This document shows, piece by piece, positions 1 to 8,472 of a stretch of DNA of 47,305 bases (its first letter is position 1; every line of letters starts with the position of its first letter). A program made the translations under genes and the position numbers. This DNA is from HGM13634 sp045537285 (lineage in GTDB: Bacteria; Bacillota; Clostridia; TANB77; CAG-508), in assembly GCA_045537285.1 (NCBI GenBank), contig JAZSPC010000034.1:1-47305 (forward strand), read 5' to 3'. A model generated the notes under the pieces. The model was given only the letters and a program-made list of their open reading frames with translations, made no database searches and had not been told where the DNA came from.

Positions 1-488
1 ATTTTTTCATAAATTTCTTCACTCTCTTCTGATATTATATCACAATTTTCTTCTTCTGTTTTATTTTTTTCTAAACTTTTTTCTAATTGTGTGCCAAACT
101 TAACTCCATTAGTATTAACTTCTTTTATCTGTCCAATTTTCTTCTTTAATTGTTTTCTAAATAGATATACAACTATAATTATTCCTATTACTATTACATA
201 ATTACTGTTTAGTATTATTTCTAATAATTCTTTATACTCAATATATGAAATATTATATACATTACTCATAAAATAATATGAGAAAAGTGGAATTAGCATT
301 ACTAATCCTAAAATTGCTATCCAAAATACTTCTATTACTTTAAAAACAAATTTTTTTATTACATTATATAATTTTGTTAGAATAACTTTGTAACTATTTT
401 TAATAAGAGCTAATACCTTCCCAATTAACTTTCTAAATATAATTAAAGTTAATATACAAATTATTATAATACATATTTTTATCCCCAT
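1..488 (-). CDS. Membrane protein of unknown function, 3' part outside the window
   Basis: An open frame of 162 codons runs from ATG at 488 to the left edge with no stop. A strong GGGGGGAG ribosome binding site lies six bases before the ATG. The predicted protein has an N-terminal hydrophobic helix (about residues 3-18), a second (about 54-73) and a third (about 97-113). A basic stretch (RKQLKKKIGQIK) and an acidic Glu-rich region follow. This layout, membrane helices followed by a charged cytoplasmic tail, resembles small membrane components seen in defence loci, but no family is recognised. It lies 97 bases downstream of hsdR on the same strand, so it may be co-transcribed with the restriction operon. 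The C-terminus is missing from this window. Confidence 0.75.
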   Translation of the reverse strand, partial: MGIKICIIIICILTLIIFRKLIGKVLALIKNSYKVILTKLYNVIKKFVFKVIEVFWIAILGLVMLIPLFSYYFMSNVYNISYIEYKELLEIILNSNYVIVIGIIIVVYLFRKQLKKKIGQIKEVNTNGVKFGTQLEKSLEKNKTEEENCDIISEESEEIYEK

Positions 489-584
489 TTATTCTCCCCC
501 CATTTTTATATTTTTTACCTTAGTATATTAACCTATAAACGTTCTCCACTTTATCTTCTTTTGCATTTTTTAATATGTTTTATC

Positions 585-3500
585 TTATGCCAATTTTTCT
601 ACATTCTCATTTATTTGTTCGATTTCTTCTCTTATTTGCATAAATATATCCAAATTGTCTTCAAATAAGTCTCCTACTTCTCCTAGTGCTCTAAATGGGT
701 CTTCTGTTAATGTAATCATTTCAATTGTTCCATTTTTTATAACATAATCTATAAGTAATTTTACAAATTGAATTTGTTTTATGTTTAATTTATTACTATC
801 TATATATTTTGAGAATATCTCACTTGTAGTATGTGGATCTAATCCCACTATATTTCTAACTACTTTCACTACATTCTTATGTCCATAAGCATTTTCAAAA
901 TCTCTATCTGTACCTAATTCTTCAAAAACAATTTTCTCCAAATTACTCTTTTCTTCTTGTGTAATTATTTGATTATGTCTAATTTTCCAAATAATACTAT
1001 TTTGTATATTCTCATTAAAGTATTTTTCTAATTTCTTTTTATAACTATCAAGTTCATTTCCTATACTAACATAAGCATATTCCTCATTAACTTCCATTAG
1101 CATATCTTCAAAATCCGAATATTTAGCTGGTCTTGAATATGGATCTATATATTGTATTAAATCTCTCAATTCTTTTCTTACATCTTCTATTTCAAAAAAT
1201 TTAGCTCTTGACAGGTAATTGCATTCTGCCACTTCTGTAATTAAATCTCTTTTTTCAAATACTTTTGGTACAGTCCCTAATTTTTCTAATTCAGAAACTA
1301 ATGTCACAATACTTTCTTCTACTCTTCTAGTTGATTGGTTATTAATTTTCTTAACCTGCAAATTGTATAACAAATTATCAAATCTTTTTGCATCTTCGTT
1401 GTCTTCTGATGCAAGAAGTATAGGAGTTATATTTTCTTTTATATTAGTAGTATCTAAAATAGATAAATAATTCCAGTTATCTTTTTTAGCAAAATGTTCT
1501 ACATAATATAATTTAGATTTTACTATAAAACTTTCTTTATTTAATTTGTTAATCTCTTCTATAAATTCATTAATGAGCTCATTTCTATACTCAACAAATT
1601 CATTCTGTGTCTGATATCTCATATGTTGCAATTCAACTATTAAATCCAACTTATAGTTAAATATTTTTTCTGTCAGACAAATTTTCGAGCTAGTTTCAAC
1701 GCCTTTTTCATTTAAAGAAAAGAATTCAAAATTTTTACAATAATCAAATATATAAAATTCTTTTTTATCTTCTCCTACTCCAAATAGATCTTTACAAAGC
1801 CTTGTACCTCTACCAATCATTTGCCAAAACTTAATCTTTGAATTTACTGGTTTAAAAAACACTAAGTTCACTATTTCCGGAATATCAACACCAGTATCCA
1901 ACATATCAACTGATACAGCAATTTGTGGAAAATCATTTTTTCTTGAAAACTTGTCTATTAAATCATCACTATATTTAACTTGATTATCAATAAGTTCTAT
2001 AAAGTCACCCTTAGATGGATATAGTTCATTAAAAGTTTCAACTATATTTACAGCATGTTTATGATTTTTTGCAAATATAATTGTTTTTCCTAATTTATCT
2101 CCACCTTCTACTTTTATACCTTTCTCCATTAATAGTTCTAAAAGTTTTTTTATAGTATCTCTATTAAATAACCAACTATTTATTTCAGATGCATGTATTT
2201 CGTCTGGTGCTTCATCTCCTTCAAACAAATTTTCATATTTTTCTTTTTCTTCTTCATTTAGTTCATCATACTTTATTCCTCTATTCATAAAACCAGTACT
2301 TGTTCTTATTGTATGATAATCAACTAAATAGCCATCTTTTACAGCTCTTTCATACTCATATGCATAAGTTGGAAAATTATTTTCTATTTCAAAAAATCTA
2401 TATGTATTTCTGTCTACATCACTTCTAGGAGTTGCAGTTAAACCCACAACTAATCCATCAAAATATTCAAATATTGCTAAATATTTATTATATATACTTC
2501 TATGTGCTTCATCAACAATAATTAAATCAAAATGTCCTGGTGTAAATAATTTATTTCCATTTTTTGACTTCATATCATCAATTGCATTTATCATTGTTTG
2601 ATATGTAGAGAAGACAACTCTTGAATCTTCTGGATTATCCTTAGAATTTAATAAATTACAACAAGACATATTAGGTAATAATTTTGTAAAACTATTTTTA
2701 GCTTGTTTTACCAATACGGTTCTATCTGCTAAAAATAATACATTTTTTACCCAATTTTGCTCTGTTAATGTTTTAACTATTGATATTGCCGTTCTTGTTT
2801 TTCCTGTACCTGTCGCCATAACAAGAAGCGCTTTTCTACGACCTTCCTCAAATGTTTCACATACACTCTTAATTGCTTCTAATTGATATTTTCTTCCTGC
2901 TATTTGAGGATCTATATATGCATTCTCTAAACTTTGTTTGCTTTTTCTTCTTTGAATTAATAGCTGCAATTCATCTTGTGTATAGAAACCACTTACTTTT
3001 CTTGGAGCATATTGTGTATCATCCCACATATATATATCATATCCATTAGTATAATATATAACTGGTCTTTGATTAGACTCTGCCTCAATGCAATCCGCAT
3101 ATAATTTTGCCTGATGCTGACCAACTCTTGCATCAACACTTGTTTTCTTTGCTTCTACAACAGCTAGTGGAAGTTTATTTTCTCCCATTAGTACATAGTC
3201 TACTCTTCCTTCTTCTTTATTGTTTGGCATACCAGTTACAGGATATTCAGCAATCATATTTTTACCAAAATCCCATCCTGCAAGTTTTAATTCTAAATCT
3301 ATATATCTTTCTCTTGTTTCAGCTTCTGATATATTATCAACTTTAAAATTATAATTATTCTTTTTACTTTCTCTTCTTTCAGTAATCTGTTTCCTTAATT
3401 CAGTATTTTCCTTTATAGTTTCTTCTAGTTTCTTGTCTCTTTTGCTTAATTCTTCATACAAATTTTCTTTTTCTTTTACAGTTAAAATATTTGAAGCTTC

Positions 3501-3923
3501 TTGTGGTAAAATACTTTCGTCAAATTTTAGTTCTTGATAGTCTTGTCCATAACAATATGCTATCCATTGCATAAAGTTAAATAAATATCTTAAAGCCATA
3601 ACTGCTTCTTCTCTTTTTATCTTCTTACTGCTATGTATAACAAAATTTCCAAGCTTTGTAATATATTTGATTTGTGGAAATAGCTTTGCATCTATTATAT
3701 TTCTAAATGAAATTTCATGAATTAAAGCAGATAGATTATCTTGATATGGCATTTTTAGTGCCATATCATTTGTATATAACCATTTAACAGCAATTTCTAA
3801 TGCTCGTCTACTTAACATACTACATGTTACTGGATTTAATCCTATTCCATTTTCCGCTTCTATTGCAGCATCTGCAAAACTATTAAATATTTGTGTTTGC
3901 TTTAAAAAATCAAAATTTGACAT
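585..3923 (-). CDS. hsdR: Type I restriction enzyme R subunit (EcoEI-like), ATPase/nuclease
   Basis: This is the motor and nuclease subunit of a type I restriction-modification complex, which translocates and cuts unmodified DNA. An N-terminal DUF4145-like helical region (about 1-130) is followed by a coiled coil (about 150-190). The nuclease domain has the acidic residue in GRVDYVLM (about 241) and VVEAKK (about 257), the PD-(D/E)XK pattern. The SF2 helicase core has Walker A MATGTGKT (about 368), VDEAH (about 469), LTATPR and IGRGTR. The C-terminal third fits the EcoEI_R_C region. At 1112 residues the length is normal, and no frameshift or lost motif is seen. It follows the inserted membrane gene by three bases, so it is the last gene of the M-S-membrane-R operon. 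Confidence 0.93.
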   Translation of the reverse strand: MSNFDFLKQTQIFNSFADAAIEAENGIGLNPVTCSMLSRRALEIAVKWLYTNDMALKMPYQDNLSALIHEISFRNIIDAKLFPQIKYITKLGNFVIHSSKKIKREEAVMALRYLFNFMQWIAYCYGQDYQELKFDESILPQEASNILTVKEKENLYEELSKRDKKLEETIKENTELRKQITERRESKKNNYNFKVDNISEAETRERYIDLELKLAGWDFGKNMIAEYPVTGMPNNKEEGRVDYVLMGENKLPLAVVEAKKTSVDARVGQHQAKLYADCIEAESNQRPVIYYTNGYDIYMWDDTQYAPRKVSGFYTQDELQLLIQRRKSKQSLENAYIDPQIAGRKYQLEAIKSVCETFEEGRRKALLVMATGTGKTRTAISIVKTLTEQNWVKNVLFLADRTVLVKQAKNSFTKLLPNMSCCNLLNSKDNPEDSRVVFSTYQTMINAIDDMKSKNGNKLFTPGHFDLIIVDEAHRSIYNKYLAIFEYFDGLVVGLTATPRSDVDRNTYRFFEIENNFPTYAYEYERAVKDGYLVDYHTIRTSTGFMNRGIKYDELNEEEKEKYENLFEGDEAPDEIHASEINSWLFNRDTIKKLLELLMEKGIKVEGGDKLGKTIIFAKNHKHAVNIVETFNELYPSKGDFIELIDNQVKYSDDLIDKFSRKNDFPQIAVSVDMLDTGVDIPEIVNLVFFKPVNSKIKFWQMIGRGTRLCKDLFGVGEDKKEFYIFDYCKNFEFFSLNEKGVETSSKICLTEKIFNYKLDLIVELQHMRYQTQNEFVEYRNELINEFIEEINKLNKESFIVKSKLYYVEHFAKKDNWNYLSILDTTNIKENITPILLASEDNEDAKRFDNLLYNLQVKKINNQSTRRVEESIVTLVSELEKLGTVPKVFEKRDLITEVAECNYLSRAKFFEIEDVRKELRDLIQYIDPYSRPAKYSDFEDMLMEVNEEYAYVSIGNELDSYKKKLEKYFNENIQNSIIWKIRHNQIITQEEKSNLEKIVFEELGTDRDFENAYGHKNVVKVVRNIVGLDPHTTSEIFSKYIDSNKLNIKQIQFVKLLIDYVIKNGTIEMITLTEDPFRALGEVGDLFEDNLDIFMQIREEIEQINENVEKLA

Positions 3924-3926
3924 ATT

Positions 3927-4562
3927 TTACTCCTTATTATTTTTAGTTGTTTCAAGACTCTGTTTTAATCTCTTATTTTCATAGTATTCTTTTAACCTAG
4001 TAACTAATTTAGCTGAATATTCTTTTTTATAATATGTGTTTAATAAAGCAAGTAATAAAGACCATAGTGTTATACAATTCAAATTAATTGCTTTTAAATA
4101 ATTCACTATAATACTTGAAAATATTATAGAAGAAAAGAATAATACTAATACAATTACATATATTTTACTTAGTATTTTTTCTAGTTTTATTAACGTGGCT
4201 ATCACTTTCATATAATCAGTAGCTATTTTTATATTTTCAGTAGCTTTATTATATACTTCTTCAACTTCAATTATACTATCTTTATCACTTTTACCTAATA
4301 ATCTATTATTTTCTATTTTAAGTTCTGCATTTTCTTGTTGTAAACCTGCTAACTCCTCATATCCTTTTTGTAAATTCCTTGCTTCTTCATCAGCTATATT
4401 TCTTATATCTATAATAAATTCTATTAAACTCATAAAAAAAGTAGGAAAAACTAATGCATATACTATATTTTCAAATATTTCATTTTGAAAAATTGTACTA
4501 GCTAATGATAGAAAAAAAATTGTTAAAATAAATGCTTTTATAAATGCTTGTTCTCTTTTCAT
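3927..4562 (-). CDS. Membrane/coiled-coil protein inserted between hsdS and hsdR
   Basis: The 211-residue protein has hydrophobic helices near residues 8-25, 32-50, about 130-150 and about 155-170. A heptad-like coiled coil (about 58-90) lies between the pairs, and the tail is basic. No catalytic motif or known family is recognised. The ATG at 4562 is chosen because GGAGAG sits four bases upstream, inside the end of hsdS; an in-frame GTG at 4574 would overlap hsdS. The gene lies one base after the hsdS stop and three bases before hsdR, so it is embedded in the restriction operon. A membrane tether or a linked abortive-infection effector are both possible, but this is inference. Confidence 0.75.
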   Translation of the reverse strand: MKREQAFIKAFILTIFFLSLASTIFQNEIFENIVYALVFPTFFMSLIEFIIDIRNIADEEARNLQKGYEELAGLQQENAELKIENNRLLGKSDKDSIIEVEEVYNKATENIKIATDYMKVIATLIKLEKILSKIYVIVLVLFFSSIIFSSIIVNYLKAINLNCITLWSLLLALLNTYYKKEYSAKLVTRLKEYYENKRLKQSLETTKNNKE

Positions 4563-4563
4563 T

Positions 4564-5730
4564 TTACTCTCCACTAAAATACTTATTCATTAAACTTCCT
4601 TGTAATTTTTCCATCTGTTCAAAACTCTTTTGTAATTCATCTTTCTGTTTATCAATTTTATTTACAAACTCAATAAAATTTAATTGCAATTCCATAGGTG
4701 GAATAATTATAGGAAATTCCCCTATTATTGTTTTACTCAAAGCTCTTTTGTCTGTTCCACCAACGCTAACTCTTTTAATGTATTTCTTATAATCATCTAA
4801 GTTTAGCAAAACATTCGCGAATTCACTATTAACTTCATCTTTTAATCTAACTCTCATAATATTATTGCTATAATTAGCCATATTATCTTGCCCTAAATAA
4901 ATTGAAACTCTACCCAAGCTACTATCTTTTGTATAATATCTTCCTATTTTTGTTATAAGTAAGTCACCAGTATGCAAACATGTATCTATGTATTCTTTAT
5001 TAACATTTTTTGAAATATAAACTGAATCTTTCAACCTAAATTCATTACACCATACATTTTGGATTCGCAGAAAAAGTATGTCTCCTTTTTCATAATAATG
5101 TTTTTTATCTATATTACTACCATCTGAAATAGATATAGAAACTTCACTTAATTTTTTGACTCCCCAATTTGTTGTTTCGAAAGGATTTCCAAATATTTTA
5201 ACAAACTGAGATTTAATTAATTCGTCTAAATCGTCAATCTGTTTTTTTCTTATATCAATTATTTCTTGAACTTTATCTAATTCATCTACAATTTTTTCTT
5301 GTTCCTTTATACTTGGAAATTCTTTAATTGATATTTTTGAAAAACCTTCATTATTTAATGCTTTTTGTGTTGCTCCTTTACAATTTTTGTTTTTTTGTTC
5401 GTTAAATTTGTTAGAATTAAATAACCAATATAAATATTTGCTCTTAACATCTTGTTTAGGAGTAATTACAAGAAATCCGGTTGAATATATGTTTTTAGCA
5501 TTATCTTCATCAATTATTAGTACTTTTTGAGTATCTTTCATTTTTGCAAATAAAACATCCCCAACTTTTACATTCTGATTAGCCCTGGAAGGTTTATTTT
5601 TATAAGTTACTTTTTCAAAACTTATAATTTTATTATCAACCACATCTCCTGTTGCTATATAATTTCTTTCACCTTCATATTCCTTTACTGATTCACCTGT
5701 TATATTACAGAAATCTAAAACTTTTCCCAT
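4564..5730 (-). CDS. hsdS: Type I restriction-modification specificity subunit S
   Basis: HsdS recognises the two halves of the bipartite DNA target for both methylation and cleavage. The 388 residues show the usual two-fold design. A first target-recognition domain (about 1-130) ends in a conserved helix (EQEKIVDELDKVQEIIDIRK). A second domain (about 160-345) ends in a similar helix (QLNFIEFVNKIDKQKDELQ). PSIKEQEKI and PPMELQLNF are the matching entries to the two spacer helices. The ATG shares a base with the hsdM stop (TAATG), a translational-coupling arrangement. No second hsdS, partial hsdS copy or inverted repeat is visible, so recombinational switching of specificity is not indicated here. 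Confidence 0.9.
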   Translation of the reverse strand: MGKVLDFCNITGESVKEYEGERNYIATGDVVDNKIISFEKVTYKNKPSRANQNVKVGDVLFAKMKDTQKVLIIDEDNAKNIYSTGFLVITPKQDVKSKYLYWLFNSNKFNEQKNKNCKGATQKALNNEGFSKISIKEFPSIKEQEKIVDELDKVQEIIDIRKKQIDDLDELIKSQFVKIFGNPFETTNWGVKKLSEVSISISDGSNIDKKHYYEKGDILFLRIQNVWCNEFRLKDSVYISKNVNKEYIDTCLHTGDLLITKIGRYYTKDSSLGRVSIYLGQDNMANYSNNIMRVRLKDEVNSEFANVLLNLDDYKKYIKRVSVGGTDKRALSKTIIGEFPIIIPPMELQLNFIEFVNKIDKQKDELQKSFEQMEKLQGSLMNKYFSGE

Positions 5731-7184
5731 TAAACTATTTCCTCCAACTCTTTTAATTTTTGTTGAAGTTCATTTTCCATATCCATTATCCTTTTTAAAA
5801 TAACTTTTGGTTCTTCATATTCTTTCTTCTCTACAACTATCTCTTTATATTTGTTTATAGATAAATCATAGTCATTTTCTGCAATTTCTTCTTTTGATAC
5901 AAAAAAAGATTTTTCTGCTCTGCTTCTCGTTTGTTCATCTTCTGAATTTCTATTATTAAATCTTTTAATAATATCTGGTATATCATTTTCTTTTACTGGT
6001 TGTCTTTGGTCATCTAAACTAAAACCGTCCGCCGCCATATCATAAAACCACACTTTATCTGTTCCACCAGAGTTTGTTTTTGTAAATATCATAATAGCTG
6101 TTGAAACTCCTGCATATGGTTTAAACACTCCACTTGGCATTGATATAATTGCTTCTAATTTATGATTTTCTATTATTTCTTTTCTTATTGATTTATGTGC
6201 ATTTGAACTTCCAAATAATACTCCATCTGGAACTATTGAGGCTGCTCGTCCACCTATTCTTAAAATTCTTAAAAATAAAGCTAAAAATAGTAATTCTGTT
6301 TTCTTTGTTTTAGTAATTGCTAATAAATCTTTTGCTGTCCTCTCTGAATCTATTGAACCTTTGAATGGTGGATTTGCTAGAACTAATGTATATTTCCCAT
6401 TATCTTCGTTATCTTCTGACAAAGAATCTTTATACATGATATTAGGATTTTCTATACCATGTTGCATTAAATTCATTGCACCAATTCTAAGCATAGTTCT
6501 ATCCATATCAAATCCATAAAACATTGTATTATTAAAATGTTCTTTTAAATTTTCAGTTAAAAATAGCTCACTTCTATTTTCTCTTAAATATTCTCCCGCT
6601 TCAACTAAGAAACCCGCACTTCCAGCAGCAGGATCTACTATTATATCTTCTGGTGTAGGCTTCATTAAATCTACTATCATTTTTATAATATGTCTAGGTG
6701 TTCTGAATTGTCCGTTTGTTCCTGCTGTTGATAATTTAGATAATAAATATTCGTATACATCACCTTTTGTGTCTCTATCTTTCATTTTTAATTTATCTAT
6801 TGCAGTAACAACTCTTTGTAGCATTATTGGTGTTGGTATTATAAATATAGCATCATCCATATATTTAGCATAACCAGAATTTTTATCTGTACTTAAATCT
6901 TTTATAAAAGGAAAAACTTTTTCTTGTACTATTTTATACATTTTTTCTGCTGGATAATTTTTAAATATACTCCATCTGCATTCTTGATGATTTTCGTCAA
7001 ATATTCTTTTAGTTTTTATTTTTAATAAATTATCATTTTTTTCTCTTGCTATATCTATATCATCTAATCCTTTAATAAATAAAAGATATGTTATTTGTTC
7101 TATTACTGTTAATGGATTAGTTACTCCGCCTTCCCAAAAGTTTGTCCATATTCTATCTATTATACTTTTTGTTTCTTGTTCCAT
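5730..7184 (-). CDS. hsdM: Type I restriction-modification DNA methyltransferase M subunit
   Basis: This is the N6-adenine methyltransferase subunit that protects host DNA and forms the M2S core of the enzyme. An N-terminal HsdM_N helical bundle (about 5-140) precedes the catalytic domain. Motif I reads DPAAGSAGF (about 181; most relatives have DPACGTGGF) and motif IV is NPPF (about 271). Length (484 residues) is typical. The C-terminal helices (about 430-484) would contact HsdS. The ATG at 7184 follows a CGGAGG site by six bases. It is the first gene of the operon, with a promoter at 7215-7243. The motif I variant SAGF keeps the glycine-rich shape, so activity is expected. Confidence 0.93.
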   Translation of the reverse strand: MEQETKSIIDRIWTNFWEGGVTNPLTVIEQITYLLFIKGLDDIDIAREKNDNLLKIKTKRIFDENHQECRWSIFKNYPAEKMYKIVQEKVFPFIKDLSTDKNSGYAKYMDDAIFIIPTPIMLQRVVTAIDKLKMKDRDTKGDVYEYLLSKLSTAGTNGQFRTPRHIIKMIVDLMKPTPEDIIVDPAAGSAGFLVEAGEYLRENRSELFLTENLKEHFNNTMFYGFDMDRTMLRIGAMNLMQHGIENPNIMYKDSLSEDNEDNGKYTLVLANPPFKGSIDSERTAKDLLAITKTKKTELLFLALFLRILRIGGRAASIVPDGVLFGSSNAHKSIRKEIIENHKLEAIISMPSGVFKPYAGVSTAIMIFTKTNSGGTDKVWFYDMAADGFSLDDQRQPVKENDIPDIIKRFNNRNSEDEQTRSRAEKSFFVSKEEIAENDYDLSINKYKEIVVEKKEYEEPKVILKRIMDMENELQQKLKELEEIV

Positions 7185-7214
7185 AATATCCTCCGTTTAC
7201 AAATATTCAATAAT

Positions 7215-7243
7215 ACTATACCACAAAAAGTTATTTAAAACAA
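7215..7243 (-). promoter_or_regulatory. Promoter of the hsd operon
   Basis: On the minus strand TTGTTT and TATAGT are separated by 17 bases, with TGTGG immediately before the -10 (extended -10). It lies about 30 bases upstream of the hsdM start. Identified by eye from consensus match only. Confidence 0.55.
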
Positions 7244-7301
7244 TAAATTTGCCAATATTTGTAGTTTTTTGTATTCCTATTATTTTCTAGTTCTAAAATA
7301 T

Positions 7302-7337
7302 AAAAAAAGATTAGTCTTTCTTAAAAAACTAATCTTT
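7302..7337 (-). terminator. Intrinsic terminator after the methyltransferase/GIY-YIG operon
   Basis: A ten-base perfect stem (AAAGATTAGT with ACTAATCTTT) has a 12-base loop and is followed by a T-run on the minus strand. It sits 10 bases after the stop of the gene ending at 7348 and separates that operon from the hsd promoter. Confidence 0.85.
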
Positions 7338-7347
7338 AATTTACATT

Positions 7348-7785
7348 TTATTTAATCAATTTTTCATCAATTGTAATATATCCTTCATGAGTGGTTGTAT
7401 ATAATAAAATTTGTTCTTTTTCATCATAAAAAGCAATATCATCATATCCAAAATCAGTTATTTCTGAATAATCTCCTCTTAAAAAGCTCTTTATCGTACT
7501 ACCATATTCATAATATTTACAAAATGTTTCAAATTGTTTTAAGTACTCAAATAATTCATTTGATGCTTTAATTTTAATTAATTTGTTTCTTGCTACTGTT
7601 TTTGTTCCCCACCACTCTGAAACAATTCCTGTTGAAATAATATCACTTTTGAATTTTTCTACTAAATCATTAGTTTCTTTTTCATCTATTAATACTATTT
7701 CAATATATTCTGTTTTGGGTTCAAGATCATTTAAAACTTTTATATATTTTGCATGCCTATTTAATTTACCTGGATAATCAATCAT
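7348..7785 (-). CDS. Protein of unknown function, last gene of the methyltransferase/GIY-YIG operon
   Basis: A 145-residue soluble acidic protein that I do not recognise. It has alternating beta and helix stretches, with a beta-rich C-terminus (DDIAFYDEKEQILLYTTTHEGYITI) and no signal peptide, membrane helix or obvious catalytic motif. AAGGAG lies five bases before the ATG. The start is 12 bases after the GIY-YIG gene stop, and the terminator at 7302-7337 follows directly, so it belongs to the same transcript. Position suggests a role beside the restriction-modification proteins, for example as control, immunity or DNA-end factor, but nothing in the sequence decides this. Confidence 0.75.
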   Translation of the reverse strand: MIDYPGKLNRHAKYIKVLNDLEPKTEYIEIVLIDEKETNDLVEKFKSDIISTGIVSEWWGTKTVARNKLIKIKASNELFEYLKQFETFCKYYEYGSTIKSFLRGDYSEITDFGYDDIAFYDEKEQILLYTTTHEGYITIDEKLIK

Positions 7786-7797
7786 TTTATCTCCTTA

Positions 7798-8457
7798 TTA
7801 TGATCTGATTTTCTTCTCCAACCTATGCTCCAATTGATACAAAGTTAACCCAGCATCAACATCTTCTCCTAAATCTTTTAATGCTTGCAATACAATTTGT
7901 TTTTTAGATGGATTACTATTGTTAGGAACTTCTTTGTCATCTTCTTTTTCAAATATACTTAGTGTTCCTAGCTCATTTGTTTTAGTATAGTAATATTTAT
8001 CTGTTAAACTAGAATAAAACTCTATATCTTTAAAATGATGTCTGTTTAGTTCCATTTCTCTAATTTCATTGGCTTCTTTTTCTTGTTTAATATCTTCTTC
8101 TGTTGCTTCAATTAAATGTAATCTATCTTTTGTTCCAGATATTTCAGCTATACATTCTAAAAGTGTATATGCTTGTTCTTTTGACATTTGAAAAAATTCT
8201 CTTTTTCTTACTTTTCCATTTACAACCTCAGAACTTCTTAACTCTGGATTAATAGTATCAATTATCTTATGTACTTGCTTATCTTCTAATTTATAGTCTA
8301 CTTCATATGTGGCATAAACTCTAAATGCAAATGGAACTGCTGATGAACTGTTTAATACTCTTAATCTTTCATTAACATCCTCTGCATAACCTATCTTTAC
8401 ATACTCTGGAAATGATGGATTTGTAAATATGTATATATACCCTATTTTAGTACTCAT
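7798..8457 (-). CDS. GIY-YIG nuclease-fold protein, T5orf172 (DUF-type) domain
   Basis: The first 110 residues match the T5orf172/Mug113 branch of GIY-YIG proteins. They contain GYIYIF (residues 6-11), VKIGYA, an arginine in NERLRVLN, an Asp-Lys-Gln-Val-His helix and the REFFQM element carrying the likely catalytic glutamate. The remaining half is a charged linker and a short helical C-terminus. The family includes phage and bacterial DNA-nicking or DNA-binding proteins. It starts 15 bases after the methyltransferase-fusion gene and is 12 bases before the unknown gene at 7348. With all key residues kept, it is probably an active nuclease or nickase working with the upstream methyltransferase, though that partnership is inferred from gene order. 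Confidence 0.75.
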   Translation of the reverse strand: MSTKIGYIYIFTNPSFPEYVKIGYAEDVNERLRVLNSSSAVPFAFRVYATYEVDYKLEDKQVHKIIDTINPELRSSEVVNGKVRKREFFQMSKEQAYTLLECIAEISGTKDRLHLIEATEEDIKQEKEANEIREMELNRHHFKDIEFYSSLTDKYYYTKTNELGTLSIFEKEDDKEVPNNSNPSKKQIVLQALKDLGEDVDAGLTLYQLEHRLEKKIRS

Positions 8458-8472
8458 AAATATTACCTCTTT

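Noticed and set aside
585..7184. Possible phase-variable or invertible hsdS system
   Set aside because: Only one hsdS is present, with no partial copy, recombinase gene or inverted repeat in the window.
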